The notes beneath the pieces were generated by a model. The model was not told where the DNA came from, searched no databases, and saw nothing but the letters and a program-made list of their open reading frames with translations. Shown here piece by piece: positions 29,408 to 36,667 of a stretch of DNA of 64,000 nucleotides. A program made the position numbers and the translations under genes. The stretch is from an uncultured bacterium. Lineage in GTDB: Bacteria > Bacillota > Clostridia > Oscillospirales > Oscillospiraceae. Position 1 is the first letter of the stretch; the number at the start of each line of letters is the position of its first letter. The stretch lies in NCBI GenBank assembly GCA_947073515.1, contig CAMTMC010000008.1, positions 19,459-83,458 on the forward strand, given 5' to 3'.

Positions 29408-29436
29408 ATTATACCGAAAAACATCCCCTGTGTCAA
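29408..29436 (-). promoter_or_regulatory. Promoter of rplJ-rplL
   Basis: The minus strand has a perfect TTGACA and TATAAT with a 17-base spacer, just upstream of the L10 leader core. Confidence 0.85.
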
Positions 29437-29477
29437 GGGGTTTTCCCGTTTTTTTTGGATTTTTCCCGCCGGGACGG

Positions 29478-29804
29478 CTACAGCTCCCACTCCGCCACAA
29501 AGTCGATCAGCCCGTCCACCAGGCGCAGCTGCTTCTCATCCAGGGCCCGCAGCTTCTCCGCCACGTTTTTCCAGCTCTCGTCGTGCCGCCGGGAGGCGCC
29601 CACCAGGAATTCGTCCGGCGTGGTGTCCAGGGCGATGGCCAGGCGCATAATGACCTCCGTGGAGGGGATAGAGACCGCCCGCTCAATGTTAGACAGGTAC
29701 TGGTCGCTGATCTCACACTGCTCCGCCACCTGGGCCTGGGTCAGTCTCAGCACCTTCCTGCGCCGGGCGATCCGGCCCCCGATCAGCTGATAATCCAACT
29801 CCAC
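29478..29804 (-). CDS. XRE-family transcriptional regulator
   Basis: I place the start at the GTG at 29804 (VELDYQLIGGRIARRR, with GGGGGCGGGG upstream), giving 108 residues; the track start at 29870 has no ribosome site. Residues ~7-65 form an HTH_3 domain (RRRKVLRLTQAQVAEQCEISDQYLSNIERAVSIPSTEVIMRLAIALDT). The remaining ~40 residues are helical and not recognised. It is divergent from the 88-residue gene at 29963, and the shared ~160 bases hold that gene's promoter, so mutual or autoregulation is plausible. Confidence 0.85.
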   Translation of the reverse strand: MELDYQLIGGRIARRRKVLRLTQAQVAEQCEISDQYLSNIERAVSIPSTEVIMRLAIALDTTPDEFLVGASRRHDESWKNVAEKLRALDEKQLRLVDGLIDFVAEWEL

Positions 29805-29890
29805 AGTCCCCGCCCCCTGTCCGATCTGTTCCCTATTATCTTTCCTTATCTTCCGAAAAATAAGAATCATTTATAAGTGGGAAATCAAAC

Positions 29891-29919
29891 TTGACATTCT
29901 GTTTTTTAAGTATTATAGT
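29891..29919 (+). promoter_or_regulatory. Promoter of the 88-aa hypothetical gene
   Basis: TTGACA, 17 bases, TATAGT. The ATG of the next gene lies about 44 bases downstream of the -10 box. Confidence 0.7.
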
Positions 29920-29962
29920 TTATTTATCAACTAATAAATGGTCTTTTGAAGGAGGCTCTCTC

Positions 29963-30229
29963 ATGCCGCTTCCCCAGTCCCAGCCAGAGCTGCTGGATAC
30001 TCTCTTCCAACAGGTAGGGTGCGCCTACCTCTCTGACCTAAAAAACCTCCGCTACCGCCCCCAGCTGCGGGCCGCCCTCTTTGGGATTGCCCCGGAAACA
30101 TTCCCATACAGCCAGTGGCTGGGCGCCGCCCGCTACCTCCTGGGCGGGGCGGAGGACACCGGCGCCAGCGCCCAGCTGCGCCAGTCCCTGCTGGACAGCC
30201 TCTCCGCCCCGGAAGATCCCTCCACTTGA
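29963..30229 (+). CDS. Hypothetical protein, 88 aa
   Basis: The real start is the ATG at 29963 (MPLPQSQPELLDTLFQQVG, GAAGGAGGC upstream), not the track start at 29891, which falls on the promoter. The protein is 88 residues, soluble and mostly helical by appearance, with no signal peptide, membrane span or recognised domain. It stands next to a divergent XRE regulator and directly before the thrS T-box, whose -35 box overlaps its stop codon. Function unknown. Confidence 0.7.
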   Translation: MPLPQSQPELLDTLFQQVGCAYLSDLKNLRYRPQLRAALFGIAPETFPYSQWLGAARYLLGGAEDTGASAQLRQSLLDSLSAPEDPST

Positions 30230-30254
30230 CAAAGTTCCGCTCCAGTGGTATAGT
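30226..30254 (+). promoter_or_regulatory. Promoter of thrS
   Basis: A perfect TTGACA and TATAGT with a 17-base spacer. The -35 box overlaps the stop codon of the upstream gene. Confidence 0.8.
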
Positions 30255-30261
30255 ACCACCA

Positions 30262-30525
30262 TTAAACTGGCTTTGACGGAGACGAGGCCCAAGAAACCAC
30301 CCAGAGAGGAGCGCCCAGCGCTGAAAGCGCTCTGTGGGGACGATGGCCGGTACCACTCCTGAGCCGCCCGGGACAACCGGGACGGGCCCTCCCGTTACAG
30401 AGGTCACAAGCGGCAAGTTGTCATGTTTGCCTGTTACGGCGTAGACGCTTCTTGCAAGCAGGGTGGAACCGTGGGACGTATACACGCCTCACCCCTGAAG
30501 TTCATCAGGGGTGAGGCGTTTTTTT
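30262..30525 (+). promoter_or_regulatory. T-box leader of thrS
   Basis: The antiterminator element GCAGGGTGGAACCGTGGG (about 30457-30475) precedes a terminator, CGCCTCACCCCTGA...TCAGGGGTGAGGCG followed by TTTTTTT (30486-30525). In the upstream stem the segment GGTACCACTCC offers ACC followed by A as the specifier, a threonine codon in agreement with the gene served. Uncharged tRNA-Thr would raise thrS expression. Confidence 0.93.
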
Positions 30526-30609
30526 CGTTTTGCCCCGCCGTTGCCTCGGCCCCGCCGGGCCTCAGCCCGACCGGGACGGGAGAGCGATTTTTGAAAGGAG
30601 CGACCCCAC

Positions 30610-32367
30610 ATGTCCGAAGAAAACATCTATACCTTTGAAAACCCCGAATACCGCCAGACCTACTGGCACACCTGCTCCCACGTGATGGCCCAGGCCGTCA
30701 AGCGCCTGTGGCCCGAGGCCAAATTGGCCATCGGCCCCTCCATTGACGAGGGCTGGTACTACGACATGGACGTGCCCTTCCCCTTCACCCCGGAGCATTT
30801 GGAGCAGATCGAGGCCGAGATGCGGAAAATCTGCAAAGAGAAGCTGAAGCTGGAGCGCTTCGAGCTCCCCCGGGCGGAGGCCATCCAATTCATGGAGGAG
30901 AAGGGCGAGCCCTACAAGGTGGAGCTCATCAACGACCTGCCCGAGGACGCCGCCATCTCCTTCTACAAGCAGGGGGAGTTCACCGACCTGTGCGCCGGCC
31001 CCCACCTGGACTCCACCGGCCGGATCAAGGGCAACGCCCTGAAGCTCACCGCCTGCAACGCCGCCTACTGGCGGGGGGACTCCAACCGGGAGACCCTCCA
31101 GCGGATCTACGGCGTCGCCTTCCCCAAGAAGGACGAGCTGGACGAGTACCTGGCCCGGATTGAGGAGGCCAAGAAGCGGGACCACCGCCGCCTGGGCAAG
31201 GAGCTGGGCCTGTACCTGCTGATGGACGAGGGCCCCGGCTTCCCCTTCTTCCTGCCCAAGGGCATGACCCTGAAAAACACCCTGCTGGACTACTGGCGCC
31301 AGGTCCACAAGAAGTACGGCTATGTGGAGATCTCCACCCCCATCATGCTCAACCGCCAGCTGTGGGAGCGCTCCGGCCACTGGGACCACTATAAAAACAA
31401 CATGTACACCACCGTCATTGACGAGACCGACTTCGCCGTCAAGCCCATGAACTGCCCCGGCGGTATGCTGGTGTACGCCAGCGAGCCCCACTCCTACCGG
31501 GAGCTGCCCCTGCGGGTAGGGGAGATCGGCCTGGTCCACCGCCACGAGCTGTCCGGCGCCCTCCACGGCCTGTTCCGGGTGCGCTGCTTCAGCCAGGACG
31601 ACGCCCACGTGTTTATGACCCGGGAGCAGATGCAGGACGTGATCCAGGAGACTGTCCGCCTGTTTGACGAGGTGTACTCCACCTTCGGCCTGAGCTACAC
31701 CATCGAGCTGTCCACCATGCCCGAGGACCACATCGGCACTGTGGAGGAGTGGGAGAAGAACCAGGACATCCTCAAGCAGGCCATCACCGCCATGGGCAAG
31801 GACTACGTCATCAACGAGGGGGACGGCGCCTTCTACGGCCCCAAGCTGGACTTCCATCTGGCCGACTCCCTGGGCCGCACCTGGCAGTGCGGCACCATCC
31901 AGCTGGACAGCCAGCTCCCCGAGCGCTTTGAGCTGGAGTACACCGGCGAGGACGGCCAGAAGCACCGCCCCGTGATGATCCACCGGGTGGTGCTGGGCTC
32001 CATCGAGCGGTTCATCGGCGTGATTACCGAGCACTTCGCCGGGGCGTTCCCCGCCTGGTTATCTCCCGTGCAGGTGAAGGTCCTGCCCGTCACCGACCGG
32101 GCCGCCGGGTACGCCGGGGAGATCTCCGCCCAGCTGGACGCCCAGGGCTTCCGGGTGGAGGTGGACGGCCGCAACGAGAAGATCGGCAAAAAGATCCGGG
32201 AGGCCACCCTGGAGAAGATCCCCTATATGCTGGTGGTGGGCGACCGGGACCTGGAAAACGGCACCGTCTCCGTCCGGCACCGCTCCGGCGAGGATCTGGG
32301 GGCCATGCCCCTGGCCGAGTTCGCCAAGCTGCTGGCTGGCGAGGTAGCGGATAAGACCATCAAATAA
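30610..32367 (+). CDS. thrS: Threonyl-tRNA synthetase lacking the N-terminal TGS domain
   Basis: The 585-residue enzyme loads threonine on tRNA-Thr. It begins with the editing (N2) domain region (YWHTCSHVMAQAVKRLWPEAKLAIGP, the HxxxH zinc-like editing motif, and TDLCAGPH), then the class II catalytic core with motif 2 (RVGEIGLVHRHE...GLFRVRCFSQDDAH), the zinc-binding Cys in PMNCPGGM, and motif 3 (HRVVLGSIERFIGVITEHF), and ends with the anticodon-binding domain (VQVKVLPVTD). The usual ~60-residue TGS domain is absent and the length (585 versus about 640) agrees. GAAAGGAG precedes the ATG. Expression is controlled by the T-box upstream. Confidence 0.96.
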   Translation: MSEENIYTFENPEYRQTYWHTCSHVMAQAVKRLWPEAKLAIGPSIDEGWYYDMDVPFPFTPEHLEQIEAEMRKICKEKLKLERFELPRAEAIQFMEEKGEPYKVELINDLPEDAAISFYKQGEFTDLCAGPHLDSTGRIKGNALKLTACNAAYWRGDSNRETLQRIYGVAFPKKDELDEYLARIEEAKKRDHRRLGKELGLYLLMDEGPGFPFFLPKGMTLKNTLLDYWRQVHKKYGYVEISTPIMLNRQLWERSGHWDHYKNNMYTTVIDETDFAVKPMNCPGGMLVYASEPHSYRELPLRVGEIGLVHRHELSGALHGLFRVRCFSQDDAHVFMTREQMQDVIQETVRLFDEVYSTFGLSYTIELSTMPEDHIGTVEEWEKNQDILKQAITAMGKDYVINEGDGAFYGPKLDFHLADSLGRTWQCGTIQLDSQLPERFELEYTGEDGQKHRPVMIHRVVLGSIERFIGVITEHFAGAFPAWLSPVQVKVLPVTDRAAGYAGEISAQLDAQGFRVEVDGRNEKIGKKIREATLEKIPYMLVVGDRDLENGTVSVRHRSGEDLGAMPLAEFAKLLAGEVADKTIK

Positions 32368-32380
32368 CCCGAAAAAGCTC

Positions 32381-32420
32381 ACACCCGCCGAAAAATTTGC
32401 GTTTCGGCGGGTGTTGTTTT
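32381..32420 (+). terminator. Terminator of thrS
   Basis: acacccgccgaaa and tttcggcgggtgt form a perfect 13-base stem followed by TGTTTTAT. Confidence 0.9.
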
Positions 32421-32464
32421 ATCAAGGATTGTCTAATCAATCTGAGTTTAGCGGAGGGAACCCA

Positions 32465-32863
32465 ATGGATTGCATATTTTGCGAAATCGCCGCTGGCCGG
32501 TTACCATGTATGAAAGTATATGAGGATACACATACATTGGTGTTTATGGACAGCGCGGAAGATGTTGATGGCCATATGATCGCGATTCCCAAAAAGCATA
32601 TCGGAAATATTTTTGATTGCGACGCTGATAGCCTGAGCCATTTGATGTTCACAGTAAAAAAGGTCTCAAACCACTGTGTTAATCATTGCAATTATAACGG
32701 TATAAATCTATTGCACGCCAGTGACGCAAGCGCGGGACAATCCGTCCCTCATTTCCACATTCATATGATTCCAAGGCGAATCAACGATGGGATTGACGCA
32801 TGGCCTAAGTTTGAGGGAGCGAAAGCGGAAACAGCGGAGATCTGGAAAAAAATAAAACTGTAA
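32465..32863 (+). CDS. HIT-family protein
   Basis: The protein has 132 residues from the ATG at 32465 (MDCIFCEIAAGRLPCMKVYED, GGAGGGAA upstream). It has the N-terminal CxxC of many HIT proteins and the catalytic His triad in the form HFHIHMIPR. These proteins hydrolyse nucleotide phosphoramidates and related compounds. The base composition is clearly more AT-rich than thrS just upstream, and it lies beside the integrase end of a mobile element, so it may be recently acquired or the outer edge of the insertion. Confidence 0.92.
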   Translation: MDCIFCEIAAGRLPCMKVYEDTHTLVFMDSAEDVDGHMIAIPKKHIGNIFDCDADSLSHLMFTVKKVSNHCVNHCNYNGINLLHASDASAGQSVPHFHIHMIPRRINDGIDAWPKFEGAKAETAEIWKKIKL

Positions 32864-32943
32864 ATTCAAATTTATCTTTCAAATCCTCTTAAAATCCTGA
32901 TACATCAAGGTTTCCACTGATTGAATGTTCAAGCCTTATGTAA

Positions 32944-32983
32944 TTTCCCTTGTTTTTGCCCTTGCAGGCCGAAACAAGGGAAA
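32944..32983 (-). terminator. Terminator after the integrase gene
   Basis: tttcccttgttt and aaacaagggaaa pair perfectly just past the integrase stop codon on the minus strand. The loop side contains gtttttgccctt, which recurs at 41428 and could also be part of an attachment site. Confidence 0.6.
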
Positions 32984-32987
32984 CTTT

Positions 32988-34286
32988 TTACTCCCCGCAG
33001 ACTACCTTATCCAGCAGTCGGGCGGAGGTACGCTTGGCCTCCCTCGTGGCGTGGGCGTAAATGTTCATCGTGGTACTGACGTCGGCGTGTCCCAGCAGCT
33101 CCTGTACGTCCTTGGGCGCCGCCCCGTTAGACAGCAGATTGCTCGTGAACGTGTGTCTGAGCATATGGAAATGAAAATCCTCCAGCCCCGGAACTTTCTT
33201 CTTCGCCTGACGGCACATGATACCCACCGTCCCCGGCGTTTCAATGGCCCCGTCAGGACGGAGACAGACAAAGGACAGCTCCCTATACCCCTCCGGCACG
33301 CCTGCCGTCCTGGGCAGGGTGTAGACCTCATAATAGGCCCGGTCTTTCTCCCTGACCTCGGTGCAGTAGTTCAGGCTGTAAAGCTCCCCATAGCGCAGGC
33401 GGTTCCCGATCTGCTCCTTTTTGGCCCTCCGCAGGATCGCCGCCAGCGTGTCGCAGAAGTCCACGGTTCGGACTTTCTTCCGCTTGGTGGCCCCGATCTC
33501 CGTCTTGTGCCTCGCCCCGTTATAGCGGATGCTCCGCCGCACCGTGAGGTACTGTTCGTCCAGGTTGACGTCCTGCCAGGTGAGGGCGCAGACCTCGCCA
33601 ATGCGAAGCCCGGTGTAGTAGGCAATCTGAATGGGCAGCAGGGCCGGGTTGTCTTTCTTTTTCAGAAAGTCCTCCAACGCCCGGAACTGTTCATGGGTGA
33701 GGGTGGGCACAGCAGGGGCGTCCCCGTCCTCCTGGGAGAACAGCTCGTATTCCTCTTTCTTCCCCCGCCAGACCACATACTGCATGGGGTTGAAGCTGAT
33801 GAGCCGCTTGGGGAACACCGCAAAGCGGAACGCCCCTTGCAGAACTGCCGAATACTGCCGTAAGTACCCTTTGCTGAGCGCCTTTGCCGCTGTGCTGTCT
33901 GGGTTTGTCCCGCCGAAGCTGAGAAGGTCGATGTAGGCTTGCAGATGGTCGGGGGTGACGCTTTTCAGCTTGCGGTTGCCGATGGGGTGCCGCTTGATAC
34001 GGTTGACCGTTCCCTGATAGGCCATTACGGTGCCGTTGCTGAGATTTCCAGGCTTCAATTCTTCCTCTACCCACATATCCAACAGTTGGCCCACGGTGGC
34101 GTTCTCAGACTTTGTCACGAACTTTTTCGCCTCGTAATCCTCCATCGCCTTGCGGAGCAGGGCCTCCGTTTCGGACTTGCTCTCCGTCCCGGCGAACTCC
34201 TGCTGTACCTGCCGCCCGCTCTCGTCCTCCACATAGAAACGGTAGTACCACTTTTTGCCCTTTTTGCGTACAGAACCTTTTGCCAT
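32988..34286 (-). CDS. Tyrosine recombinase/integrase (Tn916-like)
   Basis: The protein has 432 residues from the ATG at 34286 ([30 protein letters not shown] upstream). It has an N-terminal AP2-like arm-binding domain, a SAM-like core-binding domain ([27 protein letters not shown]) and a catalytic domain with the Arg in [14 protein letters not shown], His-x-x-Arg in [12 protein letters not shown], a late His in [16 protein letters not shown], and the nucleophile Tyr in the same segment. It mediates integration and excision of the element that reaches to about 41.5 kb. All catalytic residues appear present. Confidence 0.95.
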   Translation of the reverse strand: MAKGSVRKKGKKWYYRFYVEDESGRQVQQEFAGTESKSETEALLRKAMEDYEAKKFVTKSENATVGQLLDMWVEEELKPGNLSNGTVMAYQGTVNRIKRHPIGNRKLKSVTPDHLQAYIDLLSFGGTNPDSTAAKALSKGYLRQYSAVLQGAFRFAVFPKRLISFNPMQYVVWRGKKEEYELFSQEDGDAPAVPTLTHEQFRALEDFLKKKDNPALLPIQIAYYTGLRIGEVCALTWQDVNLDEQYLTVRRSIRYNGARHKTEIGATKRKKVRTVDFCDTLAAILRRAKKEQIGNRLRYGELYSLNYCTEVREKDRAYYEVYTLPRTAGVPEGYRELSFVCLRPDGAIETPGTVGIMCRQAKKKVPGLEDFHFHMLRHTFTSNLLSNGAAPKDVQELLGHADVSTTMNIYAHATREAKRTSARLLDKVVCGE

Positions 34287-34352
34287 AGATAAAATACTCC
34301 TTTCTATCCGTGGCAATCGGGCCTGTGACGTATGATGTGCGCTGTTATGTTG

Positions 34353-35027
34353 TCAAGGTGCCACGGAATCGTTGGCGGCGTTCAGCCGCACCTGAGCGTC
34401 ATGCAGGATGTTATACAGGTAAACTGTATCAACCCTGGTACGCCCTTTGTCGAAGATATGTAGCAGCCCATCCAGGAACCGCTTCATATCCTCAATAGGA
34501 GCTTCCATCTCCCGGCGATAGACCGGCACGATGATGTCGTCAACGTGGATGGTGTACTGCTGGATGGATTTTTTGAGGGCTTCATCTTCGGCCAGCCGGT
34601 CGATCTCGTTCAGCGTCCTGCCGTAGTGCTGGGCGGTGATGGAGAACAGGTCGATCAGCAAGCACAGCGTAGACGTAAGGAACCGCTGCTGAATTTCCGG
34701 CTGTACCGTCTTAGCCACAGCGTCCAAGAAACTGTTCAGATGGTCTAAAACCTCGCCCTCGCAAATGGTTCGGCCATCCTCGTCTTTGATTTCCTTTTCC
34801 TCAGACAGACCCGCGAGCCATTCCGGGGTGGTTTGCAGGGCGTCCGCCAAACCGTTGATAATCATTCTACGGTTGGGATTGACCCCATCCGTTTCGTACC
34901 GCTGGATGGTGGACTTGTTGACCCCCACCCGCCGCCCAAGCTCCGGCATGGAGATACCGATCTCGTTTCTGCGCTCTTTGATACGTTTACCGACATCTTT
35001 TGGAGTAAGCATTTCTGCGTTGTCCAA
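34353..35027 (-). CDS. XRE-family repressor of the mobile element
   Basis: I choose the TTG at 35027, which has AGGAGG eight bases upstream; the track's GTG at 35036 overlaps that ribosome site. The protein is about 224 residues. An HTH domain (KDVGKRIKERRNEIGISMPELGRRVGVNKSTIQRYETDGVNPN) is followed by a long C-terminal region without an obvious peptidase motif. It is divergent from the excisionase gene, and the intervening 170 bases carry the excisionase promoter, so it probably keeps the element's excision genes off. Confidence 0.85.
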   Translation of the reverse strand: MDNAEMLTPKDVGKRIKERRNEIGISMPELGRRVGVNKSTIQRYETDGVNPNRRMIINGLADALQTTPEWLAGLSEEKEIKDEDGRTICEGEVLDHLNSFLDAVAKTVQPEIQQRFLTSTLCLLIDLFSITAQHYGRTLNEIDRLAEDEALKKSIQQYTIHVDDIIVPVYRREMEAPIEDMKRFLDGLLHIFDKGRTRVDTVYLYNILHDAQVRLNAANDSVAP

Positions 35028-35132
35028 GAAGTTCACCTCCTATCGAGTATGAGTATAACACAGTCAGATCTGAACTGCAACCCTATTTTTCATATATTTT
35101 CAAAAATATTTTTTGAAACGCCTTAAAACGAG

Positions 35133-35180
35133 TTGACAAACAGCGGCAGTTTAAGTATAATAACGGTGTTGCAGTTGCAA
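35133..35180 (+). promoter_or_regulatory. Promoter and possible operator upstream of the excisionase gene
   Basis: A perfect TTGACA (35133) and TATAAT (35156) with a 17-base spacer are followed at 35169-35180 by ttgca-gt-tgcaa, a small inverted repeat at the transcription start that could be bound by the divergent repressor. Confidence 0.7.
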
Positions 35181-35209
35181 AACAAGTGCAATAGAAGGAG
35201 GCGTGCAGA

Positions 35210-35425
35210 ATGAACGCAGTTAAAATGGGGCTGACCATCGAGGAAGCCGCCGAGTGTACGGGCATTGGGCGGAACACCATGCGGAAGCTGGTGGACTGGG
35301 GCAAGCTGCCGGTGCTGAAAGTGGGCCGCAAGGCCATCATCCGCCGGGACACGCTGGAGCGGTTCATGGCCGTGAACCAGGGGCGGAACCTGCTCCGGGA
35401 GGGTGACGTCCGCAGGGTCGAGTGA
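35210..35425 (+). CDS. xis: Excisionase-like small HTH protein
   Basis: The 71-residue protein has a winged-helix MerR/Xis-type fold by pattern: GLTIEEAAECTGIGRNTMRKLVDWGKLPVLKVGRKAIIRRDTLERFM. It is of the class that partners Tn916-like integrases and directs excision. AGAAGGAGG precedes the ATG. It is GC-rich, like the integrase and MobC genes but unlike the cassette further along. Confidence 0.88.
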   Translation: MNAVKMGLTIEEAAECTGIGRNTMRKLVDWGKLPVLKVGRKAIIRRDTLERFMAVNQGRNLLREGDVRRVE

Positions 35426-35527
35426 ACTTCCTCCAAAAATTCACCGGCTGAAAAGGACAGCCGAGGCAGCGGGGACGCACCCGCAAAATACATCGGGGCG
35501 GAAGTGGTACAGTCTTAGCAAGCAACG

Positions 35528-35545
35528 TATTGTGATATCACAATA
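35528..35545. repeat. 18-bp perfect palindrome upstream of the MobC gene
   Basis: tattgtgatatcacaata reads the same on both strands. It lies 49 bases before the MobC start, where a transfer origin or a MobC operator could be placed; no nick-site consensus is recognised. Confidence 0.45.
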
Positions 35546-35593
35546 CAGCTTGACAGGGGTTCCACCCCTATGACCCCGGAGAAAGGAGAATCC

Positions 35594-35911
35594 ATGCGAA
35601 GCAGAACCAACCAAATCATCATCCGCCTGTCTGACGAGGAGCTGGCCGACCTCAACGAAAAGGTCAGCAGGGTACGGGGTTCCCGTGAGCGGTTCATCCG
35701 GCAGTGTATCAGCGGCGCTGCCATCCGGGAGGCCCCCTCCGTTGACGTGCCGAAGCTGATCTATGAAGTCCGCAGGGTGGGGGCCAGTCTCAACCGTATC
35801 CTCATCGTTGCCAACGCCAAAGGCCTGCTGGAAGTGCCGGAACTCCGCAGGGCGATGGAGCGGAACCGGGAATTAGAAGTACGTATCGTGGATGCCTACA
35901 CGAAGGACTGA
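35594..35911 (+). CDS. mobC: MobC-like relaxosome protein
   Basis: The protein has 105 residues from the ATG at 35594 (MRSRTNQIIIRLSDEELADL, AAAGGAGAA upstream). The N terminus is a ribbon-helix-helix pattern; the central SRERFIRQCISGAAIREAP and the IYEVRRVGASLNRI segment are characteristic of MobC family proteins, which help a relaxase open the transfer origin. No relaxase gene follows: the next genes are the unrelated AT-rich cassette on the opposite strand. The element is therefore no longer self-sufficient for mobilisation. Confidence 0.88.
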   Translation: MRSRTNQIIIRLSDEELADLNEKVSRVRGSRERFIRQCISGAAIREAPSVDVPKLIYEVRRVGASLNRILIVANAKGLLEVPELRRAMERNRELEVRIVDAYTKD

Positions 35912-35975
35912 CTGCTTCTTATATACGCACCGCACAGCCATTAGGCCATGCGGTGCGTATATAAGAAGCAGTCAG
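35908..35975. terminator. 68-base near-perfect palindrome covering both stop codons
   Basis: Two perfect 27-base arms (ctgactgcttcttatatacg... and its complement) are separated by 14 bases. The stop codons of the MobC gene and of the converging phosphatase gene both lie at the outer ends of the arms. A TTTTC run follows on the plus side. It could be a bidirectional terminator, but its length and exactness also suggest an insertion or recombination junction. Confidence 0.7.
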
Positions 35976-36649
35976 TTTTCTTCGTCATAAGGAAGGATTA
36001 ACCAATCCCCTGTTTCTGTAACGCGATAATACTTACTATTTTCTGTATCAACTTTTATAACTGGGATTATACCGCTGTCCAAAACAGTTCCATCAATATA
36101 ATAGTGACTTGCCCCATCAAAATAAATATCATGGAATCTTGGATTCCCGGATATTTCCGCTGTTCCTATATGTCCCGCGACGATAACCATCTTATCATAA
36201 AATCTTCCTGTTTGAGCTGGGTATTTTTCTGTGAATGTAAAATCGTCCGTTCCCCATTCCCATAAATCCTCTGCTTCTTCGTCAATGCCGGCATGAACAA
36301 ATATTGTATTACCCTCGACGTAATATCTTGGCAGGCCTTGCATCCACGCTATATACAGATCTTCTTCCGCTTCGCGAGTATAATCATTTTCATCCCCAAT
36401 TCCACCAATAGGCCATCGGCCATCGCATACCATGTCCTCGTGATTTCCAATCAAAGCTATTACTTTATCGGTGCCATACTTATTTTGCAGATGCATGATT
36501 TTCTTAAGGACACCATAACTATCAGGGCCATGCACATAATCACCCAAAAGGACAATCTTATTATCTCCAGATAGGTCTATCAGCGATAAAGCATATTCAA
36601 ACGCGTCAAGGCACCCATGTATATCACTCATTGCGTATATGTACCCCAT
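35972..36649 (-). CDS. Calcineurin-like (PPP-type) metallophosphoesterase
   Basis: This 225-residue protein has all the metallophosphatase motifs in order: SDIHGC, GDYVHG, GNHED, VAGHIG and an earlier FVHAG. The overall pattern resembles bacterial PrpA/PrpB-type serine/threonine phosphatases and Ap4A-hydrolase-like enzymes of similar length. It is the last gene of an AT-rich minus-strand cassette, 18 bases after the AAA+ gene. It might reverse a modification or degrade a signal made in that system; this is inference. Base composition is far from that of the surrounding chromosome. Confidence 0.88.
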   Translation of the reverse strand: MGYIYAMSDIHGCLDAFEYALSLIDLSGDNKIVLLGDYVHGPDSYGVLKKIMHLQNKYGTDKVIALIGNHEDMVCDGRWPIGGIGDENDYTREAEEDLYIAWMQGLPRYYVEGNTIFVHAGIDEEAEDLWEWGTDDFTFTEKYPAQTGRFYDKMVIVAGHIGTAEISGNPRFHDIYFDGASHYYIDGTVLDSGIIPVIKVDTENSKYYRVTETGDWLILPYDEEN

Positions 36650-36667
36650 ATTATATTCTTCACTCCC

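Noticed and set aside
32864-32987. tRNA gene as integration site of the mobile element
   Set aside because: No cloverleaf or T-arm sequence (GGTTCRA-type) is visible near the integrase end; the site is intergenic.
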